Counted from the first letter of the stretch, positions 37,347 through 48,054 are shown. The stretch is DNA of 64,000 nt from Brachyspira hampsonii (GCF_001746205.1 NZ_MDCO01000009.1:362544-426543), one strand, 5' to 3'. Made by a program: numbers and translations. The notes: generated from the letters alone by a model not told the origin.

Positions 37347-38426
37347 CTATTCAAACATAAACATAGCATCTCCGTAAGAAAAAAATCTATAATTATTTTC
37401 TACTGCTGTTTTATATGCATTTATTATATTATCATATCCGGCAAAAGCGCTAACCATAGCAAGCAATGTAGAATGCGGTGTGTGGAAATTAGTAATTAAA
37501 GCATCAACACATTTAAACTTATACGGAGGGTAAATAAATATATTAGTGGAGCCTTCCATTCTTTTAAAATCATAATTATCATATTCGCTTTCTAATACTC
37601 TTGCAACTGTAGTTCCGCATGATACAACTCTTCTCCCCTCTTTTTTAGCATTTACTATAATATCATAGCTATCTTTTGGTATAATAAACTTTTCTTCATG
37701 CATAATATGATTCCTTAAATCATCTTCTTTTAGAGGATTAAAAGTTGAGAAACCTACATGCAATGTAACATAGCATACAGTAACTCCAATAGATTTTATT
37801 TTCTCTAAAAGCTCTTTTGTAAAATGAAGTCCGGAAGTAGGAGAAGCTATACTGCCCTCATTTTTGGCATATACATTCTGATAAAACTCTTTATCATTAC
37901 TATTATATTCTTCCTCACCTTTTCTTTTTCTGCTTTGAATTATATACGGAGGAAGCGGAATCTTTCCTATAGCATCTAAAATATCGCTTGTCAATGGTTT
38001 TGAAAATTTTATTATTTTAGTTGATATATTATCTTTTTCTATTAATGCCTCAATATTTCCTACATTATCTAAATGAGAATAATCTAAATATAATGTATCA
38101 GCCTCTTTAATATTTTTACCCTTTATCAAACATTCCCAAGTGCTTTCGTCATTATTAACTTTATTAAGAAGCAGAATCTCTGAATTGCCTCCTGTATTTT
38201 TTTTCGCGTATATTCTAGCAGGTATTACTTTGCTGTCATTTAAAACTAATACATCATCTTTATTTAAATAATTAATAATATCTGCAAATATCTTATGTTC
38301 TAATTTACCCGTATTCTTATTCAAAGTCATTAATTTACAATGATCTCTTTCATAATTAGGATTAGTTGCTATTAAGTTCTCAGGTAAATAAAAATTATAG
38401 GTTTCTTTATTAAAATAATCTGTCAT
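37347..38426 (-). CDS. queA: tRNA preQ1(34) S-adenosylmethionine ribosyltransferase-isomerase
   Basis: Transfers ribose from SAM to preQ1 in tRNA during queuosine synthesis. 359 residues. Motifs are YNFYLPENLIATNP, VLVLNDSKVIPAR, EGSIASPTSGLHFTKELL, VTLHVGFSTF, TNFHTPHSTLLAMVSAFAG and the terminal RFFSYGDAMF. Length and motif order match QueA throughout. Confidence 0.95.
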   Translation of the reverse strand: MTDYFNKETYNFYLPENLIATNPNYERDHCKLMTLNKNTGKLEHKIFADIINYLNKDDVLVLNDSKVIPARIYAKKNTGGNSEILLLNKVNNDESTWECLIKGKNIKEADTLYLDYSHLDNVGNIEALIEKDNISTKIIKFSKPLTSDILDAIGKIPLPPYIIQSRKRKGEEEYNSNDKEFYQNVYAKNEGSIASPTSGLHFTKELLEKIKSIGVTVCYVTLHVGFSTFNPLKEDDLRNHIMHEEKFIIPKDSYDIIVNAKKEGRRVVSCGTTVARVLESEYDNYDFKRMEGSTNIFIYPPYKFKCVDALITNFHTPHSTLLAMVSAFAGYDNIINAYKTAVENNYRFFSYGDAMFMFE

Positions 38427-38450
38427 AACTTTTTACCGCTCATTTTTTAT

Positions 38451-40097
38451 TTAGAATGTTACTATTATCTTTCTTTGTCTTAAAAATTTGGTAAGGCTTT
38501 TTTTAGTTGCAGAACTAGATTTTACTATAGCATATTCATCATTAATTTTTGTTATAATTATGCCTTTTCTTTTAGCCTCATAAATTATTTCTTCTAATTT
38601 ATTGGCATCTTTTATTATAACAAGAGTAACATTATCATATACATAAGAAATAATACCTCTTTCATACCATCTCTTTATACTAGTTTCTATATGCTTAGGA
38701 ATATCTACATTATTGTCTAATAATGTATTTTTTAATACTGCCAAAAATTTATTAAATGAATACTCAGATTCTTCATCGCTTATAATAGTTTTTCCTTTTA
38801 ATATGTTTTCTTCTGTCATAGTATAAGTGTATACTGTTTCCTGCTTATCAAGTTCAAAATACAAATTACACATATAAATAAAATTATTAGAAAACAAATA
38901 ATGATTTATCAATGTAAGTTCAAAATTTCCATTAATAAATGATCTTTTTAAATTACTCTCTTCTGTATAGGTATTGATATTTCTAACTGCAAGCACGGCA
39001 TTCTCATAAAAAGATGCTTCAGCAATTCCTAAAATAAACATAGAATAAATAACATTATTATATATTTCAGCAGTTATAGAAATATTATATTTTTCTTTCA
39101 ATTTCATAAATAGTACAGATTTTGATATGCTTTCTTTCTCCATAATAGAAAAAATATGCTTATAATAATCAGAATAATTTTTATAAACTTTTTTTGTTAT
39201 ATTATCAATTCTCTCTTCTATGGGAGATGAAAGATATTTTTTTATATTATCATATTCCAATGATATAAAATTTTTATTATCTAATTTAATCAAATCCAAT
39301 TTTAAACATATATTTATTATAACAGAAGAATCCAAATTATTAGTTAAAAAATTTATATTAATATCATCAGAAGATAATTTCTGAACATCGCATTCATATA
39401 TAAAAGTTTCAATATCATTCAATATATTAAAATGATTATAAATAAAAACTGAACTTTCAATATTCTCTTTTAAACTCTTCTCTAAATTCTCTAAAACATT
39501 TTTATTATTAACAGCAACATAAACCTTAAGATCATTTTGATAAAAATAAACAGCTAGAATATTAGATTTGCATAAAGTAAATAATTCATCATCATCTATT
39601 TTTGCCTTACTATATTCTATAATGTTTCCATTTTCATATATATGTATAATTTTTTGAAGATATTTTTTATAAGCATTGGCAGTATACGGCAGCTCTGTAT
39701 AATATGGTATTTTAATATCATCTTTTAAGATTATACTTTCTATTATTGATTTTACATTCGGCAGAAAATACAAAGTATCATCATGTGAATTTAATCTTCT
39801 TCTTTTTATTTTTAAGTATAAAAGCCCTGATTTTTTTATTTCATTTATATAATCAAAAAATGCAGGTACTTGCTTCTGACTATACTTAAGCGAATATGCT
39901 ATATCTATAGAGTTCAATTCTTTGCTTTCATTTTTAAGTACATAAAGAACAATATCTTTAGCTTCTTTAGATAAAGCATAAAATTTAAAAGAAACTAATG
40001 AAACATTTGAGGATTTAATTTCTAAATCCTCTATATTTTTAGCTTTCCAAATTTTGAACAATTCTTTTAAAGTATCTTTAGAAATTTGATCATACAT
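38451..40097 (-). CDS. Uncharacterised 548-residue protein
   Basis: I do not recognise the family. No signal peptide or membrane helix. The N-terminal ~120 residues (FYALSKEAKDIVLYVLK, YSQKQVPAFFDYINEIKKSGLLYLKI) read like a winged-helix module. Later segments (SVLFMKLKEKYNISITAEI, VDIPKHIETSIKRWYERGII) suggest one or two more, so a multi-winged-helix protein is possible; helicase-associated winged-helix proteins are one precedent. It sits between lepB and queA in a leftward operon (17 and 25 nt gaps). Confidence 0.78.
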   Translation of the reverse strand: MYDQISKDTLKELFKIWKAKNIEDLEIKSSNVSLVSFKFYALSKEAKDIVLYVLKNESKELNSIDIAYSLKYSQKQVPAFFDYINEIKKSGLLYLKIKRRRLNSHDDTLYFLPNVKSIIESIILKDDIKIPYYTELPYTANAYKKYLQKIIHIYENGNIIEYSKAKIDDDELFTLCKSNILAVYFYQNDLKVYVAVNNKNVLENLEKSLKENIESSVFIYNHFNILNDIETFIYECDVQKLSSDDININFLTNNLDSSVIINICLKLDLIKLDNKNFISLEYDNIKKYLSSPIEERIDNITKKVYKNYSDYYKHIFSIMEKESISKSVLFMKLKEKYNISITAEIYNNVIYSMFILGIAEASFYENAVLAVRNINTYTEESNLKRSFINGNFELTLINHYLFSNNFIYMCNLYFELDKQETVYTYTMTEENILKGKTIISDEESEYSFNKFLAVLKNTLLDNNVDIPKHIETSIKRWYERGIISYVYDNVTLVIIKDANKLEEIIYEAKRKGIIITKINDEYAIVKSSSATKKSLTKFLRQRKIIVTF

Positions 40098-40113
40098 ATT
40101 TTTATCTTTACTT

Positions 40114-41163
40114 TTATTTAATTATAAAATATTTGAAAAAGCCTTGTTCTACATCATCAGGTCTTTTTGATTGTATCCAAGCAACCATAGGCTGACCTTT
40201 TATATGTCTGTATGGAACTAATCCCCACATTCTGCTGTCGCAGCTTTGATCTCTGTTATCGCCCATTACGAAGAAATAATCCTCAGGAACATTGTATATA
40301 TATTCATCTGGTCTATCTTTAGTATTAGGAACATATATATTCATCCAATACCATAATTTAATATCATCGCTTACAACTTTATCATTAATATAAACTTCAA
40401 AAGAACTTAGGTCATTATAATAATCAGCTCTGTCAACCAGCTTTTTAAATATCATAACATCACCCTTTTTAGGTACATATATAGGACCGTAAATATCTAT
40501 AATAGGCACAAATTCTCTGTCATCGCCATAGAAAAAATATCCCCATTTATCTTCTATTTCATTTCCATTGATAATTATTTTCTTATTTCTAATCTCTACG
40601 GTTTCTCCGGCAGTAGCTATAACGCGTTTTACAAATTCTTTTCTAGGATCTAAATCAACAGTTTTAAGTCCAAAAAATAAAGGAGCCGGAGCTAAATGAG
40701 TTCCCCCTGTAAGTTTCTCCCCTATATAGTCTGCAAGCAAAAATCTAGGGTCCCAAGTGAAAGGGGTGAGAGCAAATATCATGACAGGAAGTTTAAGCAT
40801 CTGAACTAATGGCGAAGGTTCATAATAAGGCATAGCAGATTCGCATCCGAAAGAAGCAGAAGGAGGTGCTCTAAATACAACTAAATCTCCCCTCTGAGGC
40901 GATTTTATTTTCGGAAGTCTGTAGCCTAAAAGTCCGTCTGTAAATGGAAGTTTCACTCCATATACAAATCTATTTGCAAAGAGTCTGTCTCCAGGCATTA
41001 TGATAGGTATCATAGAACCTGTAGGAATTTGATAATTCTGTATTAAAAATGTATTTATAAGAAGTACTATCACTATAGCATATAATATTTCTTTTAATGT
41101 ATGTTTAAAATTACGGCATTCGCCTATGATTGTTTCTGTCATATTTTTTATAGGATTCTCCAT
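40114..41163 (-). CDS. lepB: Signal peptidase I
   Basis: Cleaves signal peptides of exported proteins at the membrane. 349 residues, longer than typical because of inserts. One membrane helix (about 25-42) precedes the catalytic Ser in IPTGSMIPI (Ser50). GDLVVFRAP follows; the general-base Lys is in EFVKRVIATAGETVE, and GDNRDQSCDSRMWG is box E. All spirochaetal export, including the lipoproteins and Vsp proteins here (the latter by Lep), depends on such enzymes. Confidence 0.95.
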   Translation of the reverse strand: MENPIKNMTETIIGECRNFKHTLKEILYAIVIVLLINTFLIQNYQIPTGSMIPIIMPGDRLFANRFVYGVKLPFTDGLLGYRLPKIKSPQRGDLVVFRAPPSASFGCESAMPYYEPSPLVQMLKLPVMIFALTPFTWDPRFLLADYIGEKLTGGTHLAPAPLFFGLKTVDLDPRKEFVKRVIATAGETVEIRNKKIIINGNEIEDKWGYFFYGDDREFVPIIDIYGPIYVPKKGDVMIFKKLVDRADYYNDLSSFEVYINDKVVSDDIKLWYWMNIYVPNTKDRPDEYIYNVPEDYFFVMGDNRDQSCDSRMWGLVPYRHIKGQPMVAWIQSKRPDDVEQGFFKYFIIK

Positions 41164-41317
41164 AATTTAACCCCTTCCAATAATAAATATTGATGTAAAA
41201 GTATATAATAAAACTATTAAAATAGCAATTATAAATTATCTAATTAGTAAATAATATTTTTATTTACTAAAATAAAATTGGTTATATAAATATAATAAAT
41301 TATTTATGGAGATAATA

Positions 41318-41860
41318 TTGAAAAAAATATATATACTATTTTTGTTAATCATTTTTAGTATATCTTTATCATCATGTGCTGCAAAAGTACATTTAATAAA
41401 TGATTCTTTTTATGGACAGAAAATCTATCAAACAGATTATATTTCTATGAGCTATTGGTCAGAAACTATCAAATTCAGACTTAAAAGTGCAAATGATCCT
41501 AATAATATAATATTGGAAGTACAGTACATTGCAGACAGCTCATTTAATATATCAGAAAATAGTAAAATTGTATTGAAATTTGAAGATGATACTTATTTAA
41601 TTCTACAGTATACATCTCTTATGCCTAAAACAGAAAGCGAAATAATATATGGTACCTCTATATATTTTATGGATACGGCTTATGTAGATAGAAGCTACAG
41701 TATAAATGCTGAAAACACTATAAGAGAAATGAAAGTTTTAACTGATATAAGAGTAGAAACTGCTGAAGGATTCAAAAATTTAAAGGTAAAAAAAGATGCC
41801 GCAAATGACTTGATTAGACTTTATAATGAAATGAAAGAGGCTATATCAAAAAATAAATAA
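41318..41860 (+). CDS. Lipoprotein of unknown function
   Basis: 180 residues from a TTG at 41318, preferred because GGAG sits 6 nt upstream; the in-frame ATG at 41306 overlaps that ribosome site. Signal peptide with lipobox SLSSC, then a beta-rich domain (TIKFRLKSANDPNNIILEVQ, SKIVLKFEDDTYLILQYTSL) and a helical tail. No family recognised. Confidence 0.75.
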   Translation: MKKIYILFLLIIFSISLSSCAAKVHLINDSFYGQKIYQTDYISMSYWSETIKFRLKSANDPNNIILEVQYIADSSFNISENSKIVLKFEDDTYLILQYTSLMPKTESEIIYGTSIYFMDTAYVDRSYSINAENTIREMKVLTDIRVETAEGFKNLKVKKDAANDLIRLYNEMKEAISKNK

Positions 41861-41908
41861 TATAATATAATTGTTTTTGTAAAACATCAAAAAATTACAT
41901 AAATCATA

Positions 41909-41936
41909 TTGACAAATATAAAAATAGCTATATATT
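41909..41936 (+). promoter_or_regulatory. Promoter of the MATE transporter gene
   Basis: TTGACA (41909-41914), 16 nt spacer, TATATT (41931-41936), 64 nt before the ATG. Confidence 0.55.
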
Positions 41937-42000
41937 ACATTTCGTTTTTATTAATCATACTAAATTTATACTTTAGTTTTTTATTAAAAGAGATTACATT

Positions 42001-43401
42001 ATGAATACCAATTCAAATAAATTTAATATCGGTAAAAAAACTCTTTTTGGAAATTTTGATTTTTATAAATTATGCATATCCATTGCAGTACCTGTAATGC
42101 TTCAGCAGCTTATAATGGGAATGGTATCATTAATAGATAATTTCATGGTAGCAGAATTAGGCGATACCAAAATGGCTGCTGTGAATGTATCAAATCAATT
42201 AAATTTTATATACTTGGTAATACTCAATACCTGCTACGCGGCAGGCGGTATATATATGGCACAGAATAATGGTGCTGACAATAAAGAAGGTATGCAGCAG
42301 GCATTTAGATTTAAAGTAATACTTCCTCTTGTTATTTCTATTTCTTATATGATACTAATGCTGGTCAATCCTGAAATATTTATGCGGTTAATGACTAGAG
42401 GGAATGCCTCTCAAGAAGAAATACTGATATCAAGTACAAAATATATGAGTATAATAGCATTTACTTTTATACCAATATCAATATCCGGTGCCATAGGAAC
42501 TTCATACAGAGAGATAGGCAAACCTCATATACCATTAATAATATCAGTAATAGCTACATTCTGCAATACTATAGGAAACTATATACTTATATATGGAAAT
42601 TTCGGGGCTCCAAGACTAGAAGAAACAGGAGCTGCTATTGCTACATTGATAGCTAGAATAATAGAAATGATTTTGTTTATAGTATATATAAAACTTCATC
42701 ATGAGAAATTTTATGTAAGAACTAGAGAAATACTTAAAGTAAAATTAGATGTATTTTATTCAATGCTGAAAAAATCAAGTTTGATATTTTTAAGTGAAAT
42801 AAGTTGGGGATTAAGTGAAATGTTTATGACGGCTTTATATAACAGCCGAGGCGGAGCTGAAACAGTTGCAGGTATGGCATCAGGATTCACTATAGCCAAT
42901 ATATTCTACTTGGTTTTTCAGGGTATATTTGTATCCACTATGGTAGTTGTAGGCGGTACACTTGGACGAGGAGAGTTGGAAGATGCTAAAAATAAAGCAA
43001 GATGGATATTAAACGGATCTATTATAGCAGGTTTAGTTGTTGGATTAGTACAAATGTCCTCTACCCTATTAATCCCTTTTATTTTCTCTAAACTTACAAT
43101 AGATGCTCAGGCAATAACAAGAAATTTAGTAATACTTATATCCTGCTATATGCCTGTATGGACATATATTAATGCTCAATTTGCAGTTTCAAGGGCTGGC
43201 GGAGATACTATATTTGGTTTTGCTGTTGATGTTCCTGTATCATTACTTATGTTTGCCCCTTTAGCTTTCATATTGGCAAAATTTACTTCTGTTGGTCCTG
43301 TAGCTATGTTCGGTATAGCTAAATTAACTGACTTCGCCAAAATTACAGTTGGTGTTATAATGCTAAAAAGAGAAAGATGGGTGAGAAAACTTACAGAGTA
43401 A
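42001..43401 (+). CDS. MATE family efflux transporter
   Basis: 466 residues with about 12 membrane helices in two halves. PVMLQQLIMGMVSLIDNFMV (first helix), GAIGTSYREIGKPHIPL, NTIGNYILIYGNFGAPRLEE and GAAIATLIARIIE match the MATE (NorM/DinF-like) pattern. The second half has SWGLSEMFMTALYNSRGGAE and INAQFAVSRAGGDTIFG. It probably exports cationic compounds with Na+ or H+. Complete, unlike the fragment near 4.3 kb. Monocistronic. Confidence 0.92.
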   Translation: MNTNSNKFNIGKKTLFGNFDFYKLCISIAVPVMLQQLIMGMVSLIDNFMVAELGDTKMAAVNVSNQLNFIYLVILNTCYAAGGIYMAQNNGADNKEGMQQAFRFKVILPLVISISYMILMLVNPEIFMRLMTRGNASQEEILISSTKYMSIIAFTFIPISISGAIGTSYREIGKPHIPLIISVIATFCNTIGNYILIYGNFGAPRLEETGAAIATLIARIIEMILFIVYIKLHHEKFYVRTREILKVKLDVFYSMLKKSSLIFLSEISWGLSEMFMTALYNSRGGAETVAGMASGFTIANIFYLVFQGIFVSTMVVVGGTLGRGELEDAKNKARWILNGSIIAGLVVGLVQMSSTLLIPFIFSKLTIDAQAITRNLVILISCYMPVWTYINAQFAVSRAGGDTIFGFAVDVPVSLLMFAPLAFILAKFTSVGPVAMFGIAKLTDFAKITVGVIMLKRERWVRKLTE

Positions 43402-43636
43402 TATTATTTATGTTTGATATGTAAGTTAATAACTATAATATATATTTATTTCAAAATAGATTAGATAATTATTCAAATTAAAAAATTAATATAAGAAAGT
43501 AAATACTTGATAAAATAATTCCGAACATATAAACGGTATTTTGTTTTTTCGTTAATTTTATTTTTTATACTTTTAATATATTAAAATTAACTTATAATAG
43601 TATTTATAATATCATTTGATTGATTACAGGGGATTT

Positions 43637-45571
43637 ATGGATTACAATTTTTCTCTCATAACATTAGAATTAGGAATTCCTGTTATAGCAACTATAATAT
43701 CAATAGTTGGTATAATATTATATGCTTATATATATTTTCAGCTCTATGAAGAAACACAGGCTATCGTATTGCTTTTAGGTTTTCTATCTTTTTTATTTTC
43801 AGGATTGGAAGCATCAAATATAATAATTTCTTTATACAGCAAGAATAATTATTTAGCACTTAATATGTATAAATTTGAACAATTAGCTCTTTCGCTGACT
43901 ATCATACCATGGATGATGTATATAAGAAGCAAATTAACTTTAAGCGAACATTTCCATTTTGTACTAGATAAATTATATATAGCTATTGTATTTATATTAA
44001 TACTTTTATCTGCCATAGCACTATTATATCCTCAGCTTTTTATATCAACAACTCAGCCTATGAGTACCTTGAATGAAACTATGAAAAATAGTATAAAAAG
44101 CAGAGGCGAATTGGGAACAGTATATATACTTAGAGATTTCGTATTTACTATATATTCTTTTGTAATTATATGTTCATTTATATATGAAATGACTGTCAAT
44201 AAAAAAATTAAAGAAAATGTTCTTTTATTAGTATTAATTGGATTAATATCTTTAGCATTTTTTGATGATTTTAATGGAATATCAATATATACTAAATATT
44301 CAAGTAATTTCTTAATTTTTAAAAATTCAACATTTACTAGAATTACTTTAGTTTATGCTATATTTAATATAATAATGATATATTCATCTGTAAGCAGATT
44401 TATTTCGGCTGTATACAAGAAAACAAATCAATCTTATGATTTAGAAGGTATAAAAGCTCAGGACTCTATAATAATTAATACTGCAATAAATACATCAGAA
44501 AAATTATCTGAATTAAAAGCCAATTTCTCTGAATCTGTTAATAACTTGGTGAGTAAAGTAGAAAATACCTACTCCACTATTAATAATTTGAAAAATGATA
44601 TAAACAGAGTTATAGAATATACAAATGAATTCATAACTATAGAAAATTTCCAAATAAATGACGGAAATATTAATATAAAAAAAATAAATGAATTAATAGA
44701 AACATACCCAAATTTGCAGGCCTCTGTGGAATTGCAGAAAAAAACACTTGAAGAGTCTAATGTAAAACTACATGAATCTGTAGAAAAAATATATGCTTTA
44801 CAAGCTCAAAGCAGAAATATAACAGCCATGTTTGAGGATTTACAAAAGAACTTAGAAGCAGAAAAAAATAATTTTATTAAGGAATTTGCTAAATCAGAAA
44901 CCTTTAATCAATTAAATTTCCAAATAAATAAAATAATATCATTTATGACAAATATGTCAGATAAAACAAAAACTCTTGCCATAAACTCAAGTATACAAGC
45001 GTCAAAAGCAGGAGAATGGCATAATAATTTCAGTGTTGTATCTAAAGAAGTTAGTGAACTAGTAAATGAAACTTCTCAGGCTACAAATAGAATGCAAAAT
45101 CTATTATTCGGAATAGAAGACATATTTAAAAAATATACATATTCCAGCAACAATATTAATAATAATATGTCTCAATTATCAGAAGAAATTTCCATACATT
45201 ATGATAGAATAAATAAATTCAATACTAGTATGGAAAAACAAAATGATTATAATATGAATATCATAAAAAATACTGATAAAATGCATAATTCAATATCAAA
45301 TATGACAAATATTATTATTAATGAAGAAAATGACTTCTTGAATATAAAAACCAGAATAGAAGAAATAAATGATTATGTAATTGATATATCAGATAAAGCA
45401 TCTGCAGAAAATTCAGAAATAAAAAATATTATGAGAGATATGAATAAACTTTTGGCAACATCTGATGATTTGGAATCTATAACTAATAAACTTAATGAAG
45501 AGATGAAAAAGTTTTTAGAATATACAAATGACTTAGAAAGTAAAGTATCTGAATACTCTAAAGTTATGTAG
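43637..45571 (+). CDS. Chemoreceptor-like protein with multi-helix membrane sensor (first of a tandem pair)
   Basis: 644 residues. About seven N-terminal hydrophobic helices (1-265) replace a periplasmic ligand domain. A long coiled coil with an MCP-like hairpin follows: KTKTLAINSSIQASKAGEWH then NNFSVVSKEVSELVNETSQA. This parallels the canonical QTNxLALNAAIEAARAGE...GRGFAVVAxEVRxLA, but with Glu to Gln and Arg to Lys changes at the CheW/CheA-contacting tip. Start 43637 follows AGGGGA; a TTG at 43616 is less likely. It is 11 nt before the second copy. Confidence 0.78.
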   Translation: MDYNFSLITLELGIPVIATIISIVGIILYAYIYFQLYEETQAIVLLLGFLSFLFSGLEASNIIISLYSKNNYLALNMYKFEQLALSLTIIPWMMYIRSKLTLSEHFHFVLDKLYIAIVFILILLSAIALLYPQLFISTTQPMSTLNETMKNSIKSRGELGTVYILRDFVFTIYSFVIICSFIYEMTVNKKIKENVLLLVLIGLISLAFFDDFNGISIYTKYSSNFLIFKNSTFTRITLVYAIFNIIMIYSSVSRFISAVYKKTNQSYDLEGIKAQDSIIINTAINTSEKLSELKANFSESVNNLVSKVENTYSTINNLKNDINRVIEYTNEFITIENFQINDGNINIKKINELIETYPNLQASVELQKKTLEESNVKLHESVEKIYALQAQSRNITAMFEDLQKNLEAEKNNFIKEFAKSETFNQLNFQINKIISFMTNMSDKTKTLAINSSIQASKAGEWHNNFSVVSKEVSELVNETSQATNRMQNLLFGIEDIFKKYTYSSNNINNNMSQLSEEISIHYDRINKFNTSMEKQNDYNMNIIKNTDKMHNSISNMTNIIINEENDFLNIKTRIEEINDYVIDISDKASAENSEIKNIMRDMNKLLATSDDLESITNKLNEEMKKFLEYTNDLESKVSEYSKVM

Positions 45572-45582
45572 AAGGAATAGTT

Positions 45583-47535
45583 ATGAATATATTTTCAAGT
45601 TTAATATATGGATACAATATAACAGTAATACAATTATTAGCACCCATTATAGGTATTTCTCTAATGGCTATTTTTATGATGATGTATTTATTATTATCTA
45701 TAAAAACAAAAAAAGGTATATATATTACTGTTTCAGTTACTTTACTATTTATATTAATATATAATATTATATCTCTTATTATAATATTTTTGGGTACTTA
45801 TAAAACTAATCAAAATATAGCAGCAGCTCTGTATTTAGCCAATAATATAATAATACTATTGGCAATAATATTAATGCCTATAAACTCTAGAAGCTTTATA
45901 TCAAAAAATAAAAATATTATAAATATAAATAATACTATATTTATAATTCTACTTGTATTATCTGTAGCATTAATAGTTTCAAGTATAATATATCCTAAAA
46001 TCTTTTTTAAAACTACAATTAACTACTATGATACGCTAACTAATTCATATTATATAAAACCAGAAGGATTATTTTATGTATTTAAGAATTATATTATATT
46101 ATCAGTATTTTTAATTATGTTTATATCAACTTTGGCGGATATGATAATTAATTATGATTATAAATCTAATATACTTATGATAATTTCTATAATTATAGCA
46201 TTAACATTAATAATAAGATATTTATATTTAGAAAAAGTTACAAATAATATAGATTTTGATGGAATAGGATTTGCCATAGTAATATCATCATCATTCAGAT
46301 CTATATCAATATTTTCATCTTTTGCTAAAAATGCTCTTGAGTCAATAAAAAAAGAAAGTATATTAAATAACAAATTACATTTAAATCTTAAAACATTAAC
46401 CAATATAGATAAAATATCAGAAGAACTTAATATTATAGATAGGAATTTAATGGATACATCTATGTTTGTTTTTGAAATAGATAAAGAAGCAAAAGATGCA
46501 TACAATATTATCAGTTCCAAAATAGATTCAATTTTAGAAGCTAATGATAAATTAATGGATGCTAAAAATAGCAAGAAAAATATCATAAAAGATGGGTTAA
46601 AATATACAAATACTATATTTACATTCTTTGATAAATATAAATCACAAATGCAAGATCATTTTAGAATATTAAATCAAACTATTTCTAATATGAAAGAATC
46701 TGATTTTTCAAATGAGCAAATAATTACATTGAAAAACGATCTAAGACTTATAAAAGAAAGTTTTAAAGAAACTTCAAATAAATTTTTAAATGCAATAATA
46801 GAATCAGCAAATCAGTTTAAAGATGTAAATAACATTACGGAATCTATATACAATACAATAGAATATATTAAAGATATCACAAATAAAACAAATCTTTTAT
46901 CAATTAATGCCGGTATTCAGGCTTCTAAGGCCGGATTTTATGGTAAAAGTTTCTCTGTAGTTGCAAAGGAAATAGGTACTTTGTCATTTGAAATATCTAA
47001 GGGAACAGATGCAATAGAAAAAATGCTTACTGATATATTTGCCGGATTAGTTATGATAGAAAATTCTTCTTTCTATATAAAAGACAGATGCAAAATAATA
47101 ACAAAAGAAATTAATAGAATATTAGATACTATAGATAAATTTATTGAAGAAATGGAAAATAATATAAATAATGATTCTAAAAAGCTAAGCCATTTTAAAT
47201 CTTTAGAGCAGTATAATGATGTAATGTCAAATATATTAGTAAATCAAAATCTAATAGTATTGTCAATAAAAGAGAATATATCTGCTATGCTTGAAGTTCA
47301 AAATAATCTAAACTCAAAAATAGAATACCAAAATCAAGATATATATAAAATATTTAATAACTTCAATAATATAATAAAATCTAAAGATGATCTTAATGAA
47401 ATAACTAAGAAAATAGGAAATTATTCTTCATTTTCTCATACCGATATAGAGGCATTATCAAATATTATTAGTACACATAAAAAGAAAAGCAGCTTTACAT
47501 TTGCTCCTATAATAGCTTTACTTAAGAAATCATAA
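45583..47535 (+). CDS. Chemoreceptor-like protein with multi-helix membrane sensor (second of the pair)
   Basis: 650 residues with the same architecture as its upstream neighbour: about seven N-terminal membrane helices, coiled coil, then an MCP-like hairpin KTNLLSINAGIQASKAGFYG followed by KSFSVVAKEIGTLSFEISKG. It is closer to the canonical sequence at the start (KTNLLSINA) but also has IQASKAG instead of IEAARAG. The tandem arrangement suggests duplication and divergence. The stop overlaps the next gene's ATG by one nucleotide (TAATG), so all three form one operon. Confidence 0.78.
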   Translation: MNIFSSLIYGYNITVIQLLAPIIGISLMAIFMMMYLLLSIKTKKGIYITVSVTLLFILIYNIISLIIIFLGTYKTNQNIAAALYLANNIIILLAIILMPINSRSFISKNKNIININNTIFIILLVLSVALIVSSIIYPKIFFKTTINYYDTLTNSYYIKPEGLFYVFKNYIILSVFLIMFISTLADMIINYDYKSNILMIISIIIALTLIIRYLYLEKVTNNIDFDGIGFAIVISSSFRSISIFSSFAKNALESIKKESILNNKLHLNLKTLTNIDKISEELNIIDRNLMDTSMFVFEIDKEAKDAYNIISSKIDSILEANDKLMDAKNSKKNIIKDGLKYTNTIFTFFDKYKSQMQDHFRILNQTISNMKESDFSNEQIITLKNDLRLIKESFKETSNKFLNAIIESANQFKDVNNITESIYNTIEYIKDITNKTNLLSINAGIQASKAGFYGKSFSVVAKEIGTLSFEISKGTDAIEKMLTDIFAGLVMIENSSFYIKDRCKIITKEINRILDTIDKFIEEMENNINNDSKKLSHFKSLEQYNDVMSNILVNQNLIVLSIKENISAMLEVQNNLNSKIEYQNQDIYKIFNNFNNIIKSKDDLNEITKKIGNYSSFSHTDIEALSNIISTHKKKSSFTFAPIIALLKKS

Positions 47536-48002
47536 TGTTTAGTAATATTGATATAATATTAATTGCAATATTAGTTTTTGCTTTAATATATGGATTGTAT
47601 AAAGGATTAATATCAATTATTATCCCTGTTATAGCAATAATAATAACATTTATAATAGCACCATTAATATATAATCATCTGTCTAAATATTTTGATCATT
47701 CTTTTATCTTAAAAATAATATCTTTAATAGCTACCTACTCTATCACGAGGATAATACTTTCCAAAGTAGAGAAAAGTGTAAAAGATATATTAAAAATAAT
47801 ATATCTCTCTTGGGTAGACAGAATAATTGGTGCAGCTGTATTATTATTTATATCAAGTGCAATTATTTATTTTGTAGTCGGTATAATCATAACTTTATCT
47901 CCTGAAAATACTCAATTATTTTCAAAATCAATTATACTCAATTATATATTTGAATTATTCCATAATATATTTTCCGCATTTGAAAAAGATAATTATATAT
48001 AA
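47535..48002 (+). CDS. CvpA family membrane protein
   Basis: 155 residues with four membrane helices. The N-terminus NIDIILIAILVFALIYGLYK with GLISIIIPVIAIIITF and the WVDRIIGAAVLLFISSAIIY segment match the CvpA (colicin V production accessory) family. It is translationally coupled to the second chemoreceptor-like gene. The link to signalling is unexplained. Confidence 0.8.
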   Translation: MFSNIDIILIAILVFALIYGLYKGLISIIIPVIAIIITFIIAPLIYNHLSKYFDHSFILKIISLIATYSITRIILSKVEKSVKDILKIIYLSWVDRIIGAAVLLFISSAIIYFVVGIIITLSPENTQLFSKSIILNYIFELFHNIFSAFEKDNYI

Positions 48003-48054
48003 CTTTATTGTATAATAACAATTTATTTTATTAAATCTTATTTTATACATATAA

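Noticed and set aside
46158..46586. Minus-strand frame of 142 codons
   Set aside because: Antisense shadow of the second chemoreceptor-like gene, low-complexity Ser/Ile composition.
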